A stretch of DNA of 64,000 bases from Pedobacter africanus (GTDB taxonomy: Bacteria; Bacteroidota; Bacteroidia; Sphingobacteriales; Sphingobacteriaceae). How positions within the stretch are numbered: the stretch's first letter is position 1; each line of letters starts with the position of its first letter. The stretch covers positions 1,240,001-1,304,000 of the forward strand of contig NZ_FWXT01000001.1 of NCBI RefSeq assembly GCF_900176535.1, in the 5' to 3' direction. Shown piece by piece: positions 26,716 through 35,999 of this stretch. The translations under genes were made by a program, and so were the position numbers. The notes beneath the pieces were generated by a model. The model had not been told where the DNA came from. It did no database searches and worked only from the letters and a program-made list of their open reading frames with translations.

Positions 26716-27219
26716 TTATTTAATGATTTCTTTTTCCATAACGGCATCTTCCATTAAAAAGCCATTGCCAATATCTATATCTTCCTGCCCAACTTTGCTA
26801 AAGCCTATGGCTTCGTAAAACTGAATCGCCTTATTGTCCCTGTTCACATTTAAGGCCAGTTTATTGTTGTTGTGCTGTAACGCAATACCTTTGATGGTAT
26901 CCATCAGCTGCCTGCCCACTCCCTTTCCCTGCCCTTCCGGAACCACATAAATTTTATGGATTTTTGTTTTGTCCTGCCCCTTATAATTTAACTCGTAAGA
27001 GGCATAGCCGAGGTATTCGTTCCCCTCCCTAAACAGTAAAAAGTGGTGGTTCTTTTGGTTTACCTGTTCTGTTAAAGAAGAAATGCTGTACATCATTTCC
27101 AGCATGTAGTCAATCTGCGCTTCGGATAATATACTTCCAAAAGTTACCGGCCAGGTTTTGAATGCAATGGAACGGATAATAGGGAATTCTGCCTCAGTAG
27201 CCTTAATAATCTGTGTCAT
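26716..27219 (-). CDS. GNAT-family N-acetyltransferase
   Basis: The 167-residue protein has the full GNAT core: strand 4 with KIHKIYVVPEGQGKGVGRQLM, where QGKGVG is the acetyl-CoA pyrophosphate loop (about 104-109), then LALNVNRDNKAIQFYEAIGF, the usual C-terminal signature. The acceptor cannot be predicted; it could be a small amine or a protein N-terminus. It starts 17 bp downstream of the DUF5686 gene on the same strand. Confidence 0.85.
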   Translation of the reverse strand: MTQIIKATEAEFPIIRSIAFKTWPVTFGSILSEAQIDYMLEMMYSISSLTEQVNQKNHHFLLFREGNEYLGYASYELNYKGQDKTKIHKIYVVPEGQGKGVGRQLMDTIKGIALQHNNNKLALNVNRDNKAIQFYEAIGFSKVGQEDIDIGNGFLMEDAVMEKEIIK

Positions 27220-27236
27220 GAAGCCAAATTTAGAAT

Positions 27237-29810
27237 TTAAAAATCAAATTTCACTCTTGCGCGGATTCCCCAGGAAGAAACATTTGGATGATCGAGGTAA
27301 CTAAAGCGTTTTACAGCGTCTACCCGCAATACTTTAAAAATATTGCCTATGCCCACACTTCCTTCCATGTAAGGACCATTGTCCAACGCATTGGTAATCT
27401 GCAGGCCATTCTGGTTGCGCACAAACTGCAGGGCTTCCGGGTTTTTCGCAGGGTTATTCTCATCGCGCAAACCTCCGTAAAGTGCCTTAAACGACATGAC
27501 CTCTCTTAATTTCAGTTCCCTTAGCAAAGGGATCTTATTGAAAAAGAAACCATTAAAATTTTGGTCTATATTGATGCTGGCGTAATGATCGCTTACAAAT
27601 TCCAGGAAATTCATCAGGTTATAGGACTGCAGCTGGTAAGCATAAGTCTGGTTGGCCCTGTGAATAGACAACAGCGGAAAAGGAAGCTTACCTGCATTGT
27701 AGCCACCTTCAACAGTGACATCGGCATAGCCAAGCTGCGACAAATAAAAACGTTTGTCTATACTGCCCAGAAAATTGTGATAGCTGTATTCCCCACCCAA
27801 AACACCTTTCAGACCAGCCGTATACCGCAGGTTAAAAATCGGATACTTATCTACGAGCGGAGTCCGGTAGACCTTGCCCTGGTAAAATTTTTCATGTGGA
27901 GCATATCTTAGCTGTAAGGTAACTTCAGAGGTATTGATCTCATTGATCCTTGAAAAAACATTATCTGCAGAATTGTTAAAATACAAAGAACCGGCCGGGC
28001 TTTGTTTCCATTTACGCAAGCCTAAACTATAGGAGAAATGATTTTCAAACTCGTGTACATAATCGAGTCTGTAAAAATCATTGTACAGCATCATGTTGTT
28101 CTCCCCCCTTTTGAAAGACAACAGGAAATTATCTTCCTGTACAAACTGAAGTTCCTGTCCCGGAATCTTGGTATCGCGCTGGAAACTGGCTCGCAAATAG
28201 TTTTGCGGGAAGGCATAGATTGACTTGTTATTGAGGGAATAAGTCCCGCTCAGGAAATATTTCCATTTCTGATCCTCAAAACCATAGGCGGCATACGTCT
28301 CAAAATAATAGCGTTTGCTCAAGTCAGTTGTTGTCCTTCCGCCTAAACGCAAACGAAAACCTTCTACATTATTGAAACTATAAAATGTACTTACAGGCCC
28401 CATCTCGAAAGGCCCAAAACTTTTATAACCAGCAACAAAAGTGGTTACGATGTCCATCGTCCTTTTAAAACCGGGCATGCGCTGCAGGGTATCCAGGTTG
28501 CGGTATACTTTGGCATTGGCAGCACTTAATGCTTCCGGCCGGTTTTCTGCCCAGAATTGTTCAGACTTCTTTTTGGCATCAGGAACCACCACCAATGTAC
28601 CCCCATTTAGGTATAAACTGTCTGTAGGTGGCTGGTTAATTTTATAATCCGTAAAAGTTACTGTCCGCTCACCTGTAAACCCGGCACCATTTTTTTTGCT
28701 GATCCCGAAATCTACGATCAGGTTACTCTTACTCAAATGATAGCGGCTATCCGGATTCTGTTCAAATTCCAGCTTCGCCTCCAATGCCCTTACAAAATTG
28801 AGGTTGATGTTCTTATTTACACTCAGATAAGCATTCTGGACTGCATAATTCCCGTCCATAGTGACATACAACTTACCTTCAAACAGCAGGTCCATCTTGT
28901 TTCGGGGCGTAAAAGAAAGCTCGATCAGTTGTGGCTGGTGCGTTTTTATGGTATCGGTAATAAAGAACTTATAAAAGCCAGGTGCACCATCTGCTATAGG
29001 ACTGAGCAGCAAATTACTCACGACAGATATGTTATTGTCATAAATGTCAATATCCTGGTACATCCGGTCAAAGTAAGAACTCAAACCCTGGTTGTCTACA
29101 AAACGCTCATCAAAGTTTACCTGTTTATCCGCAACCACTACCGTTTTCATTTTTTCTGGATTTTTACGGAAATAGTTATTGGAAAGTTTTTCCTGCTGAT
29201 AAACAGGCAACATGTTTTTACCTCCAATTTTTGTGGAATCCTGTTCCTGGAAAAGGAACTGGTAATTGCGGAATATTTTTTTGTTTTTGAACTTCTCTGA
29301 AAGGTTGCTCATAGAAAACAACATCCTTTCATATTTCTGGTAAGCTACATAATCATAGCTTTCCATTCTGTTTTTTGGTTTATTGGCGATCACCTTACGG
29401 ATCAATTCAACTGCCGGGTTCTCTTTATTTCTGTAAGGTGGCTTTTTGCCCCCTTTAATCACCACCTCGTTCATTTGCATCGCCTCGCTTTGCAGTTGCA
29501 CATTAACTACCTGCGCAATGCCAGGCTTAATGGTTTTAACCTGGGTTTTGTAACCTACATAGCTAAATGTAAGCTGGCTGTAGTTTCCACTAATGGTAAT
29601 GTTATATTTTCCATCGGCATCTGTCCTGCCACCTTTACTACTACCGGTAATCATAAAAGACGCGTAAGGAATCGTTTCTTTTGTAGTAGCATCTGTAACC
29701 GTGCCACTCACAACTGTTTGCTGGGCGTACGCACCAATGCTGAGCAAAACCATAGCCAGCAAAGCGATAGTATTTAATATAATTGAACGGCCGAATGTGT
29801 AAGGCACCAC
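27237..29810 (-). CDS. outer-membrane protein with CarboxypepD_reg-like and DUF5686 domains
   Basis: The 857-residue protein has an N-terminal signal sequence ending near AYAQ (residue 29), a carboxypeptidase regulatory-like beta-sandwich (VVSGTVTDATTKETIPYASF, about 33-110), then the large DUF5686 region, whose C-terminal half has the alternating pattern of a beta-barrel and ends in a terminal Phe (KFDF), as expected for outer-membrane barrels. No TonB plug is seen, so it is not a classical TonB-dependent receptor. The start is GTG at 29810 or 29807; no ATG fits before the signal. Role unknown, envelope-related. Confidence 0.8.
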   Translation of the reverse strand: MVPYTFGRSIILNTIALLAMVLLSIGAYAQQTVVSGTVTDATTKETIPYASFMITGSSKGGRTDADGKYNITISGNYSQLTFSYVGYKTQVKTIKPGIAQVVNVQLQSEAMQMNEVVIKGGKKPPYRNKENPAVELIRKVIANKPKNRMESYDYVAYQKYERMLFSMSNLSEKFKNKKIFRNYQFLFQEQDSTKIGGKNMLPVYQQEKLSNNYFRKNPEKMKTVVVADKQVNFDERFVDNQGLSSYFDRMYQDIDIYDNNISVVSNLLLSPIADGAPGFYKFFITDTIKTHQPQLIELSFTPRNKMDLLFEGKLYVTMDGNYAVQNAYLSVNKNINLNFVRALEAKLEFEQNPDSRYHLSKSNLIVDFGISKKNGAGFTGERTVTFTDYKINQPPTDSLYLNGGTLVVVPDAKKKSEQFWAENRPEALSAANAKVYRNLDTLQRMPGFKRTMDIVTTFVAGYKSFGPFEMGPVSTFYSFNNVEGFRLRLGGRTTTDLSKRYYFETYAAYGFEDQKWKYFLSGTYSLNNKSIYAFPQNYLRASFQRDTKIPGQELQFVQEDNFLLSFKRGENNMMLYNDFYRLDYVHEFENHFSYSLGLRKWKQSPAGSLYFNNSADNVFSRINEINTSEVTLQLRYAPHEKFYQGKVYRTPLVDKYPIFNLRYTAGLKGVLGGEYSYHNFLGSIDKRFYLSQLGYADVTVEGGYNAGKLPFPLLSIHRANQTYAYQLQSYNLMNFLEFVSDHYASINIDQNFNGFFFNKIPLLRELKLREVMSFKALYGGLRDENNPAKNPEALQFVRNQNGLQITNALDNGPYMEGSVGIGNIFKVLRVDAVKRFSYLDHPNVSSWGIRARVKFDF

Positions 29811-29855
29811 GTCTATTGTCTTTTAATCCTTTAGCTTAAAAATAATTAAGCGCCA

Positions 29856-29863
29856 CAAAGTTA
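29856..29863 (-). promoter_or_regulatory. -7 element upstream of the DUF5686 gene
   Basis: On the minus strand the sequence reads TAACTTTG, a perfect TAnnTTTG box identical to that of atpD, 46 bp ahead of the GTG start. The -33 element is not clear. Confidence 0.4.
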
Positions 29864-29920
29864 ATACTCAACTTCTGAATATTCTTGTAAAAAAGTCAGG
29901 ATAAAGCTTAGAAATAAATG

Positions 29921-30919
29921 TTATGACACGAAAGTGATGAAACGACTGATATTTGCCTGGATATGATCATGTTTTTTATGCTCACCCCTGTTCAGTTGAA
30001 TGGCCCTTATTTTAACCGAGTTTCTTTCCAGCAGAAGCTCTTCATAAAATCCTTTGTAGTAAATATCCTTTACTTCAAAACGCCGGCTGTTCCATGAACT
30101 TTTCAGTTCTACCCATTCGGGATAGAATACAGCATGCCCGTTTTTAACTTCCAGTCCTAATTTTTCAGCCTCTTCATGGCCAAGTACCACCGCATTGCCC
30201 AGAAGCTGGGCAGTATAAATATGATTTGGATGCTGGTATACATCAGCTGGTTTTCCCTGCTGCAATAATTTACCGTCCTTTAAAATGAGGAGCTCATCGG
30301 CAAGGAACAATCCATCTGCCGGATCGTGCGATACCATTACTACGGTAACACCAGTTTCGGCTGCTATTCTTTTGATATCGGCCCGAAGCTGGTTTTTGAG
30401 TAAAGCATCTACCTGGCTAAAGGGTTCATCCAGCAGCAACACTGCTGTATTGCTAACCATAGCTTTGGCTATGGCCACCCGCTGCTGCTCACCACCGCTC
30501 AGCTGGGTAATTTTCTTATCTTTCAGCTGCGCTATGTGCAGGTGCTGCATCATTTCGGTTGTTTTCTCCTGCTTGGCCTGCACATTGGTATTGGAAAGCA
30601 TGGAGGCAATATTGTCGTAAACCTTGGCGTAAATGTTCAGGGAAAAATCCTGGGTTACCATTTTCATTTCCTTATGCCCTGGAATGAGTTGCTCATCAGG
30701 GCCTAAAATACGCTTTCCATTAAACTGCACCTCTCCGGTGTCTGCCTTTAGCAGACCATATATACATTTCAGTAAGGTAGATTTTCCGCTTCCGCTCTCG
30801 CCCAGAATAGCGATCACATTTCCTTTTTTAATATTGAAACTGATGTCAGTGATGCCCCCCTGCTGTTCGGCCTGGTATTGTTTGCTAAGGTTTTTAACGC
30901 TGATGATTGGTTCTTCCAC
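29921..30919 (-). CDS. ABC transporter ATP-binding protein, orphan (PotA/FbpC-like)
   Basis: The 332-residue protein has one ATPase domain (about 1-235): Walker A GESGSGKST (40-48), signature LSGGEQQR near 140, Walker B VLLLDEPFSQVDAL. A C-terminal extension of about 95 residues resembles the TOBE-type domain of importer ATPases for polyamines, iron or molybdate. No permease or binding protein lies next to it, so its partner must be encoded elsewhere. It stands alone between a terminator upstream and the DUF5686 gene downstream. Confidence 0.85.
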   Translation of the reverse strand: MEEPIISVKNLSKQYQAEQQGGITDISFNIKKGNVIAILGESGSGKSTLLKCIYGLLKADTGEVQFNGKRILGPDEQLIPGHKEMKMVTQDFSLNIYAKVYDNIASMLSNTNVQAKQEKTTEMMQHLHIAQLKDKKITQLSGGEQQRVAIAKAMVSNTAVLLLDEPFSQVDALLKNQLRADIKRIAAETGVTVVMVSHDPADGLFLADELLILKDGKLLQQGKPADVYQHPNHIYTAQLLGNAVVLGHEEAEKLGLEVKNGHAVFYPEWVELKSSWNSRRFEVKDIYYKGFYEELLLERNSVKIRAIQLNRGEHKKHDHIQANISRFITFVS

Positions 30920-30942
30920 CCGGTAAAGATATCGAATTCTAT

Positions 30943-30975
30943 AAAAAAATCCTGTAATGATGCATTACAGGATTT
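30943..30975 (-). terminator. intrinsic terminator of the sigma/outer-membrane-protein operon
   Basis: AAATCCTGTAATG (30947-30959), loop ATG, CATTACAGGATTT (30963-30975) is a perfect 13-bp stem. On the minus strand it is followed by seven T, so it ends transcription of the leftward gene at 30998-31825. Confidence 0.85.
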
Positions 30976-30997
30976 ATAATATTCAGGTATTTGTGTT

Positions 30998-31825
30998 CTA
31001 ATTTAAGCCTAAGGTAACTCCGAATGACATATTCCTTAAACCTTTCTGAGGTGCGCTGTCAAACATGTCGCTGAAATAATATTTGGTAAAAATCCCAAGC
31101 CCTCCATAACCGATCCTCAATGTACCGCCATAACGGAAGGGCTGGAAGTTATAATCGTCATTAAATTTCTCTTTGCCTTTTTCCTTACTGATCTGCTTCA
31201 CCTTGGCATTGGTCAGGAAAGCGATTTCCGGACCAAAGACAAAGTAAAAACGTTTGCCATTGTCGTTTTCTTTGGTGCGCAACTCAAAATTTAGCGGCAC
31301 ATGCACATAAAAGCTAGAAAATCTGTTTTTCGAAAACTGTATATCTTCAGTATCGTAGTCCAGCACCGGATTGTTCTTTTTCATGGTGATGTTCTTTTTT
31401 AAACGGATATGTGTCCAGTCGAAACCACCTGCAACATAAATCTTAAAATGCTGGTTAAAACGGTAGCCCATCTGCACTACATCCAGGGAAACAGTACTGG
31501 TTTTACCGGCTTTATAATCCAGGAAATCATTTTCCGGAGACAAAGAAAAGCTTCCGTTGTCAATCAGTTTTGAAAACCCTATATCCAGCCTCGTTAAAGT
31601 GATACCGCCTATAAAACGGCCATTCGAAGCATCAGTTTTTCCTGTGGAATCCTTTTTACCAATGATGACACCCACGCCATGGTCCATATCGAACTTCTTC
31701 ATCTTACGTTCTTTCTGGGCTCCACGCTCTCCGGTTAATGTGGTATCTGCTTTTGTAATTGTACTCTGGGCCTGGGCACCTGCAAAGCTGCTGATCAGAA
31801 GTGCCGTTAAAAATAGATATTTCAT
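30998..31825 (-). CDS. outer-membrane beta-barrel protein (PorT-like)
   Basis: The 275-residue product has a signal peptide (MKYLFLTALLISSFAGAQAQ) and a mature part with alternating polar/apolar strands (FIGGITLTRLDIGFSKL, VQMGYRFNQHFKIYVAGGF, GGTLRIGYGGLGIFTKYYF), typical for small outer-membrane barrels of Bacteroidota. The last residue pattern (MSFGVTLGLN) is less canonical. It is 25 bp downstream of the anti-sigma-like gene, so it is probably a target or member of the ECF operon. Confidence 0.75.
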   Translation of the reverse strand: MKYLFLTALLISSFAGAQAQSTITKADTTLTGERGAQKERKMKKFDMDHGVGVIIGKKDSTGKTDASNGRFIGGITLTRLDIGFSKLIDNGSFSLSPENDFLDYKAGKTSTVSLDVVQMGYRFNQHFKIYVAGGFDWTHIRLKKNITMKKNNPVLDYDTEDIQFSKNRFSSFYVHVPLNFELRTKENDNGKRFYFVFGPEIAFLTNAKVKQISKEKGKEKFNDDYNFQPFRYGGTLRIGYGGLGIFTKYYFSDMFDSAPQKGLRNMSFGVTLGLN

Positions 31826-31850
31826 GATGTATTGATTGTGTGTTTAAATA

Positions 31851-32564
31851 TTATTTGTCTGATTTCCTGTTAAATTTTATAAATCCAATATTGAGTGCAA
31901 CGATAGAAGAATTGTCGTCATCTGTTTCAAATTGTATCACTTTTTTCTCGCGCCGGTCTACCTTATTCACCACAAAGTTGATCAGATCGCCTACATTTCT
32001 TATGCCTTTACCAGCCGTCTCGTCTGTTTTTGCTACAACGACATCTGGTTGGTTGTCCTCCTGTACGTTTGCGCTCGCAATCATGGCCTCATTTACAGGC
32101 TTCGGGGATTGAACCGGCTCCTTAACGACTTCTTCCTGCTTATTTGTCAGACGGTCGGAAGCCCGTTCAGGTTGCATCTTCTGCTTGTCAGGTTTATTTT
32201 CTGCATCTGCTTTTAGGCGGGGGGCAATAACCAATGGTGTGCTGCTATAGTTTGTTGTCGCAGTTTCCCCTGCGTCTGGTAAATCAATGGCTACCCGCGC
32301 AACTGGTACAACTACACCGTCATGAACAGCCAGTTTAATCGGTGCCTGCAGCCTCACTTTTTCTGTATCCGGCATGAGTAATCCAAGCCCAACAACGACC
32401 AGTGCCAAAGCAGCGGCCATCCAGTATACCGGTAACCTGCGTTTAGCTGCAGGCTGCAAACCTGCAGCAATATTGCCCCATAAGTCTGCAGATGGCTGTA
32501 GTTCAGCATTTCCAAGCTTTTCTTTAAACAACTCATCAAATGCCTTATCCTGTATATTTTGCAT
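31851..32564 (-). CDS. single-pass membrane protein, likely anti-sigma factor
   Basis: The 237-residue protein has an N-terminal cytoplasmic part of about 45 residues, one membrane helix (WMAAALALVVVGLGLLM, about 48-64) and a long, low-complexity outer part rich in charged and Ala/Pro/Val residues. This is the layout of anti-sigma factors, and the start codon overlaps the end of the ECF sigma gene by 20 bp, implying translational coupling. No known anti-sigma domain is recognised, so the role is inferred from context and topology. Confidence 0.6.
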   Translation of the reverse strand: MQNIQDKAFDELFKEKLGNAELQPSADLWGNIAAGLQPAAKRRLPVYWMAAALALVVVGLGLLMPDTEKVRLQAPIKLAVHDGVVVPVARVAIDLPDAGETATTNYSSTPLVIAPRLKADAENKPDKQKMQPERASDRLTNKQEEVVKEPVQSPKPVNEAMIASANVQEDNQPDVVVAKTDETAGKGIRNVGDLINFVVNKVDRREKKVIQFETDDDNSSIVALNIGFIKFNRKSDK

Positions 32565-33111
32565 AATTTATGCCCTCCATTTTTATAATTTCTTCCCTTA
32601 ATATGGCCCTTGCCCTTGAAAGCTGCGATTTACTTGCACCTTCGGAAATACCAAGTGTTTCCGCAATTTCTTTATGTGAATAGCCCTCAATGGCATACAT
32701 GTTAAATACCAGTCGATAACCATCCGCCAGCTTCTGGATGATTTTCATCAGGTCCTGCATCCCTAAACGGCTAAAATCAAAGCCAATTGAGGCCTGTTCA
32801 GCAGCATCTTCAATCGGCGCCACATTCATGCTGCGCAGATTTTTCCGATAGTTTTCAATAGCCGTATTTACCATGATCCTACGGATCCAGCCTTCAAAAG
32901 ACCCCTCACCACGGTATTCCTTTACCTTCTGAAAAACTTTGATATACCCGGTCTGCAATACATCTTCTGCCTCTGCCATATCCTTTACATAGCGCAGGCA
33001 AACTGCCAGCATCCGGGCACAGGTTTGCCTGTACAGTGCTTCCTGCATTTTCCGGTTGCCTGACCTGCATCCTTCCAGTAGTTCTTCAATTCTATATTGC
33101 GTCAACTTCAT
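32545..33111 (-). CDS. ECF-type RNA polymerase sigma factor
   Basis: The 188-residue protein has sigma region 2 (DMAEAEDVLQTGYIKVFQKV near 43-62, GSFEGWIRRIMVNTAIENYR after it) and sigma region 4 with the helix-turn-helix GYSHKEIAETLGISEGASKS (about 144-163). Group: ECF, no regions 1 and 3. It heads a leftward set with the overlapping membrane protein and the outer-membrane protein, so it probably answers an envelope signal. It lies 75 bp downstream of hemJ on the same strand. Confidence 0.93.
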   Translation of the reverse strand: MKLTQYRIEELLEGCRSGNRKMQEALYRQTCARMLAVCLRYVKDMAEAEDVLQTGYIKVFQKVKEYRGEGSFEGWIRRIMVNTAIENYRKNLRSMNVAPIEDAAEQASIGFDFSRLGMQDLMKIIQKLADGYRLVFNMYAIEGYSHKEIAETLGISEGASKSQLSRARAILREEIIKMEGINYAKYTG

Positions 33112-33186
33112 TGATGTGTTTGGTATATAGAAGATGCGACAACTAATGTAAAGGTTGCAGGGATATAAAAAAAAATTTGGGATGAA

Positions 33187-33735
33187 TTAGCAGTTGTGCT
33201 TTTTCCTGTAATGCTTGTACCACTTTACCGCTGCCATGATGACTATCGCAAAGACAATAAGGCCTATGAGGCCGTACACCCAGTCTACCGCATTTTTGAG
33301 CACTACTGTAAATACTATAGCCACAAGCAGAATGGTTGCCACCTCGTTCCATAAACGAAGTCTGAAGGAACTGACCTTGCACAGGCCCTGCTTCAGCTGC
33401 TTCATGATGCGCTGACAAATGAAATGGTAAATGAGCAGTAAAACCACAAAGCCCAGCTTTACGTGCATCCAGGGCATCTGTAGCAGCACGGGCCTGATGC
33501 AAAGCATCGAGATGCCCGCAAGCACAGTGAGTACCATTGCTGGAGTAGCGATGATGTACCATAATTTATGCTCCATCTTTTCATACTCCTTTTGAAGAAT
33601 GGCTTTTTCCGGTTCGGGCCGGTCGGCCGCTTCGGTATGGTAAATGAACAAACGCACACTATAAAACAGCCCCGCCATCCAGCTCACCATAAAGATGATG
33701 TGGACAGACAGGACGTAGTAATAGTATTTATCCAT
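33187..33735 (-). CDS. hemJ: protoporphyrinogen IX oxidase, membrane type
   Basis: The 182-residue protein has four or five membrane helices and the HemJ pattern: histidine 12 in the first helix (SVHIIFMVSWMAGLFY) and MHVKLGFV in the middle, the heme-binding region of this family. HemJ oxidises protoporphyrinogen IX, the penultimate step of heme synthesis. The start lies 1 bp after the hemE stop, so the two genes are tightly coupled. General CopD-like annotation is an alternative, but the heme cluster supports HemJ. Confidence 0.85.
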   Translation of the reverse strand: MDKYYYYVLSVHIIFMVSWMAGLFYSVRLFIYHTEAADRPEPEKAILQKEYEKMEHKLWYIIATPAMVLTVLAGISMLCIRPVLLQMPWMHVKLGFVVLLLIYHFICQRIMKQLKQGLCKVSSFRLRLWNEVATILLVAIVFTVVLKNAVDWVYGLIGLIVFAIVIMAAVKWYKHYRKKHNC

Positions 33736-33736
33736 A

Positions 33737-34759
33737 TTAATATTTGAATGCTTTGATGACTTCTATGGCGTATTTCACATTATCAAAAGGGATATCTGGC
33801 ATAATGCCATGACCCAAGTTAAAGATAAATCCGTTTTCTCCGCGCATGCGCTCAAACAACCTGAGGATTTCTTTTTTAATTACGGGCTGGTCTGCATAAA
33901 GTATATGCGGGTCAAGATTTCCCTGTACAGCAATACCAGCAGGCAGGCTCTTCTTGATGTTTAAAAGGTCAGCATTCCAGTCTATCGAAACCACATCTGG
34001 TTTTGCTTCTGCCATAATCGGTGCAAACACAGAACTACCCTTACAGAAAGAAATAACAGGAATGTCTTTCCGGTTCAGGTTGGCAATAATTTCATTGATA
34101 TAACGGTGCGAAAATTCCTGATAATCATTCCATGAAAGGGCCAGTGCCCAGCTGTCAAATATTTGGATCGCATTAACGCCCGCGGCAATCTGAAGGTTCA
34201 GGTAATCTGCCGTTACTTTTGCAATTTTAGCCAGCAGTTTATGAGCTACATCGGGCTGATTGTGCATCAGCAGTTTTGTCAGTTTAAAATCTTTTGAAGA
34301 ACCGCCTTCCACCAGGTAACTCATTACCGTAAATGGTGCACCTGCAAATCCAATTAAAGGAATACTGCCATTTAAACGTTGCTGAATAACTTTAATTGCG
34401 TCAGCTACATATTGCAGTCGGTCCACTACATCTACCTCTAACGCGTCCACATCTTTAAGTGTACGTACCGGATTGGCAAACTTAGGACCTACACCTTGTG
34501 TAAAGCTCAGGTCGCCACCCATAGCTTCACCGGTAACCAGGATATCGGAGAACAAAATGGCCGCGTCAATGCCCAGCAAATCAACCGGCAGCATCGTTAC
34601 ATCAGCTGCAATTTCAGGCGTTTTACACATTTCCAGGAACGAGTATTTGTTTTTGATTTCCCAATACTCGGGCATAAAACGACCTGCCTGGCGCATCATC
34701 CATACCGGCGGACGTTCTGTTTGTTTTGAAAATGCTGCATCTAAAAATAACGTGTTCAT
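33737..34759 (-). CDS. hemE: uroporphyrinogen decarboxylase
   Basis: It removes four carboxyl groups from uroporphyrinogen III to give coproporphyrinogen III in the cytoplasm. The 340-residue chain has the family signatures PPVWMMRQAGRFMPEY (17-32) and GFAGAPFTVMSYLVEGG near residues 138-154, and the C-terminal NLGHGIMPD motif. Length is standard. It precedes hemJ by 1 bp and follows the small TPR gene by 18 bp. Confidence 0.97.
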   Translation of the reverse strand: MNTLFLDAAFSKQTERPPVWMMRQAGRFMPEYWEIKNKYSFLEMCKTPEIAADVTMLPVDLLGIDAAILFSDILVTGEAMGGDLSFTQGVGPKFANPVRTLKDVDALEVDVVDRLQYVADAIKVIQQRLNGSIPLIGFAGAPFTVMSYLVEGGSSKDFKLTKLLMHNQPDVAHKLLAKIAKVTADYLNLQIAAGVNAIQIFDSWALALSWNDYQEFSHRYINEIIANLNRKDIPVISFCKGSSVFAPIMAEAKPDVVSIDWNADLLNIKKSLPAGIAVQGNLDPHILYADQPVIKKEILRLFERMRGENGFIFNLGHGIMPDIPFDNVKYAIEVIKAFKY

Positions 34760-34777
34760 TTGTTGTTGTTCTTTTTG

Positions 34778-35293
34778 TTATAAGCTGTTTGCTTCTTTCT
34801 CTATTTTTGTAATGATATCCTGGGCTTTGCTGCTTACAGCAAGCTCTTTTGCTTTGATCAAATAAGCTGCACAACGCTCTTTGTCTTTTTTCCTTAAGGC
34901 CAGGTTGGCCAGATGGATCATCACAAAGGCTTTATCGTTTTTACCACCTAAAGGGAAACGGCTGGCGATCTGAAAGTGATATTCTGCCTGATCGTAATCT
35001 TCTTTTTTCAGGGCAATGTTGGCCTTCATAAATTCGTAATACCCCCGCCTGTTCTTTGCCAATCTGTCAGGATTGCCTACTTCCGCCAGAACCCGTGCTG
35101 TACGTTCATGGTCCCCGTTTTTGAAATGTTTGGATGCCAGCAATACAGAACTGTGTTTAAAATGGCTCCATATAACGAAGGCAAACAAAAAGCCGGCAAG
35201 TGCTGCCAGCTGGTATTGATCATAAAAAAGGCATGCCAGTGCTGCGATGGCAAAAAGGGCCATCAAGGCATACCTGCCCTTTGCATTATACAT
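34778..35293 (-). CDS. membrane-anchored TPR-like protein of unknown function
   Basis: The 171-residue product has two N-terminal membrane helices (ALMALFAIAALACLFY and LAALAGFLFAFVIW, to about residue 44) followed by helical repeat units (GYYEFMKANIALKKEDYDQA, AFVMIHLANLALRKKDKERC) resembling TPRs. Its ATG shares the last base of the response-regulator stop (TAATG), so it is translated with the two-component genes, and it leads into hemE. No function is known. Confidence 0.7.
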   Translation of the reverse strand: MYNAKGRYALMALFAIAALACLFYDQYQLAALAGFLFAFVIWSHFKHSSVLLASKHFKNGDHERTARVLAEVGNPDRLAKNRRGYYEFMKANIALKKEDYDQAEYHFQIASRFPLGGKNDKAFVMIHLANLALRKKDKERCAAYLIKAKELAVSSKAQDIITKIEKEANSL

Positions 35294-35997
35294 TAATGTG
35301 TATCCGTGAATTTATAACCTACTCCCCTGATGGAATGAAAATAAACCGGGTTTTTCTGATCTGGTTCAAAATACTTACGGAAGGTTAAGATAAAGTTGTC
35401 AATAGTCCTTGTTGAAGGATAAACATCATAGTTCCACACTGTTTCCAGGATTTGCTCGCGCGATACGGCTTCGTTCTTGCGCTCAATCAGCAATTTCAGG
35501 AGCATCGTTTCTTTTTTGGTAAGTGGCACAATCACACCATCGTCCTGTTTCAGTTCGAAGGAATTGAAATAGATTGTTTTATCACCAATTTTATAGGAAT
35601 TGATTTCTTTAAGGTCATCCGCTTTCATGCTGCGTTTTACCAGGATACCAACCCTCAAGATCAGTTCTTCAAGGTTAAATGGCTTCACCAGATAATCATC
35701 TGCACCTTTTTTAAGGCCCATAACCCTGTCTTCACTGGTATTTTTTGCGGTTAAGAAAAGAATAGGCACTTCTGTATTTTCCAATCTGATAGTTTCACAA
35801 ACCTGGAAACCATCCATTTCCGGAAGCATTACATCAAGAATGATCAGATTAAACCGTTCTTCTTTAAAAACTTTCAATGCCGTTTTACCATCCTTTACGG
35901 CATGCACTTTATAGCCTTCAAGTTCCAGGTTTAATTTAATGGCATCCAACAAGTGGTCTTCATCTTCAACCAGCAGTATTCTTAGTTTCTGTTGCAT
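35293..35997 (-). CDS. OmpR-family response regulator
   Basis: The 234-residue protein has a receiver domain (LVEDED acidic pocket near residue 10, phospho-acceptor aspartate in LIILDVMLPEMDGF near 53, conserved lysine in VKPF) and a winged-helix OmpR/PhoB domain (SREQILETVWNYDVYPSTRTID region). The start is taken at ATG 35997; it follows the kinase stop TGA by two bases, and the TTG six bases upstream overlaps that stop. It pairs with the adjacent kinase. Being embedded among heme genes hints at, but does not prove, control of them. Confidence 0.92.
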   Translation of the reverse strand: MQQKLRILLVEDEDHLLDAIKLNLELEGYKVHAVKDGKTALKVFKEERFNLIILDVMLPEMDGFQVCETIRLENTEVPILFLTAKNTSEDRVMGLKKGADDYLVKPFNLEELILRVGILVKRSMKADDLKEINSYKIGDKTIYFNSFELKQDDGVIVPLTKKETMLLKLLIERKNEAVSREQILETVWNYDVYPSTRTIDNFILTFRKYFEPDQKNPVYFHSIRGVGYKFTDTH

Positions 35998-35999
35998 AA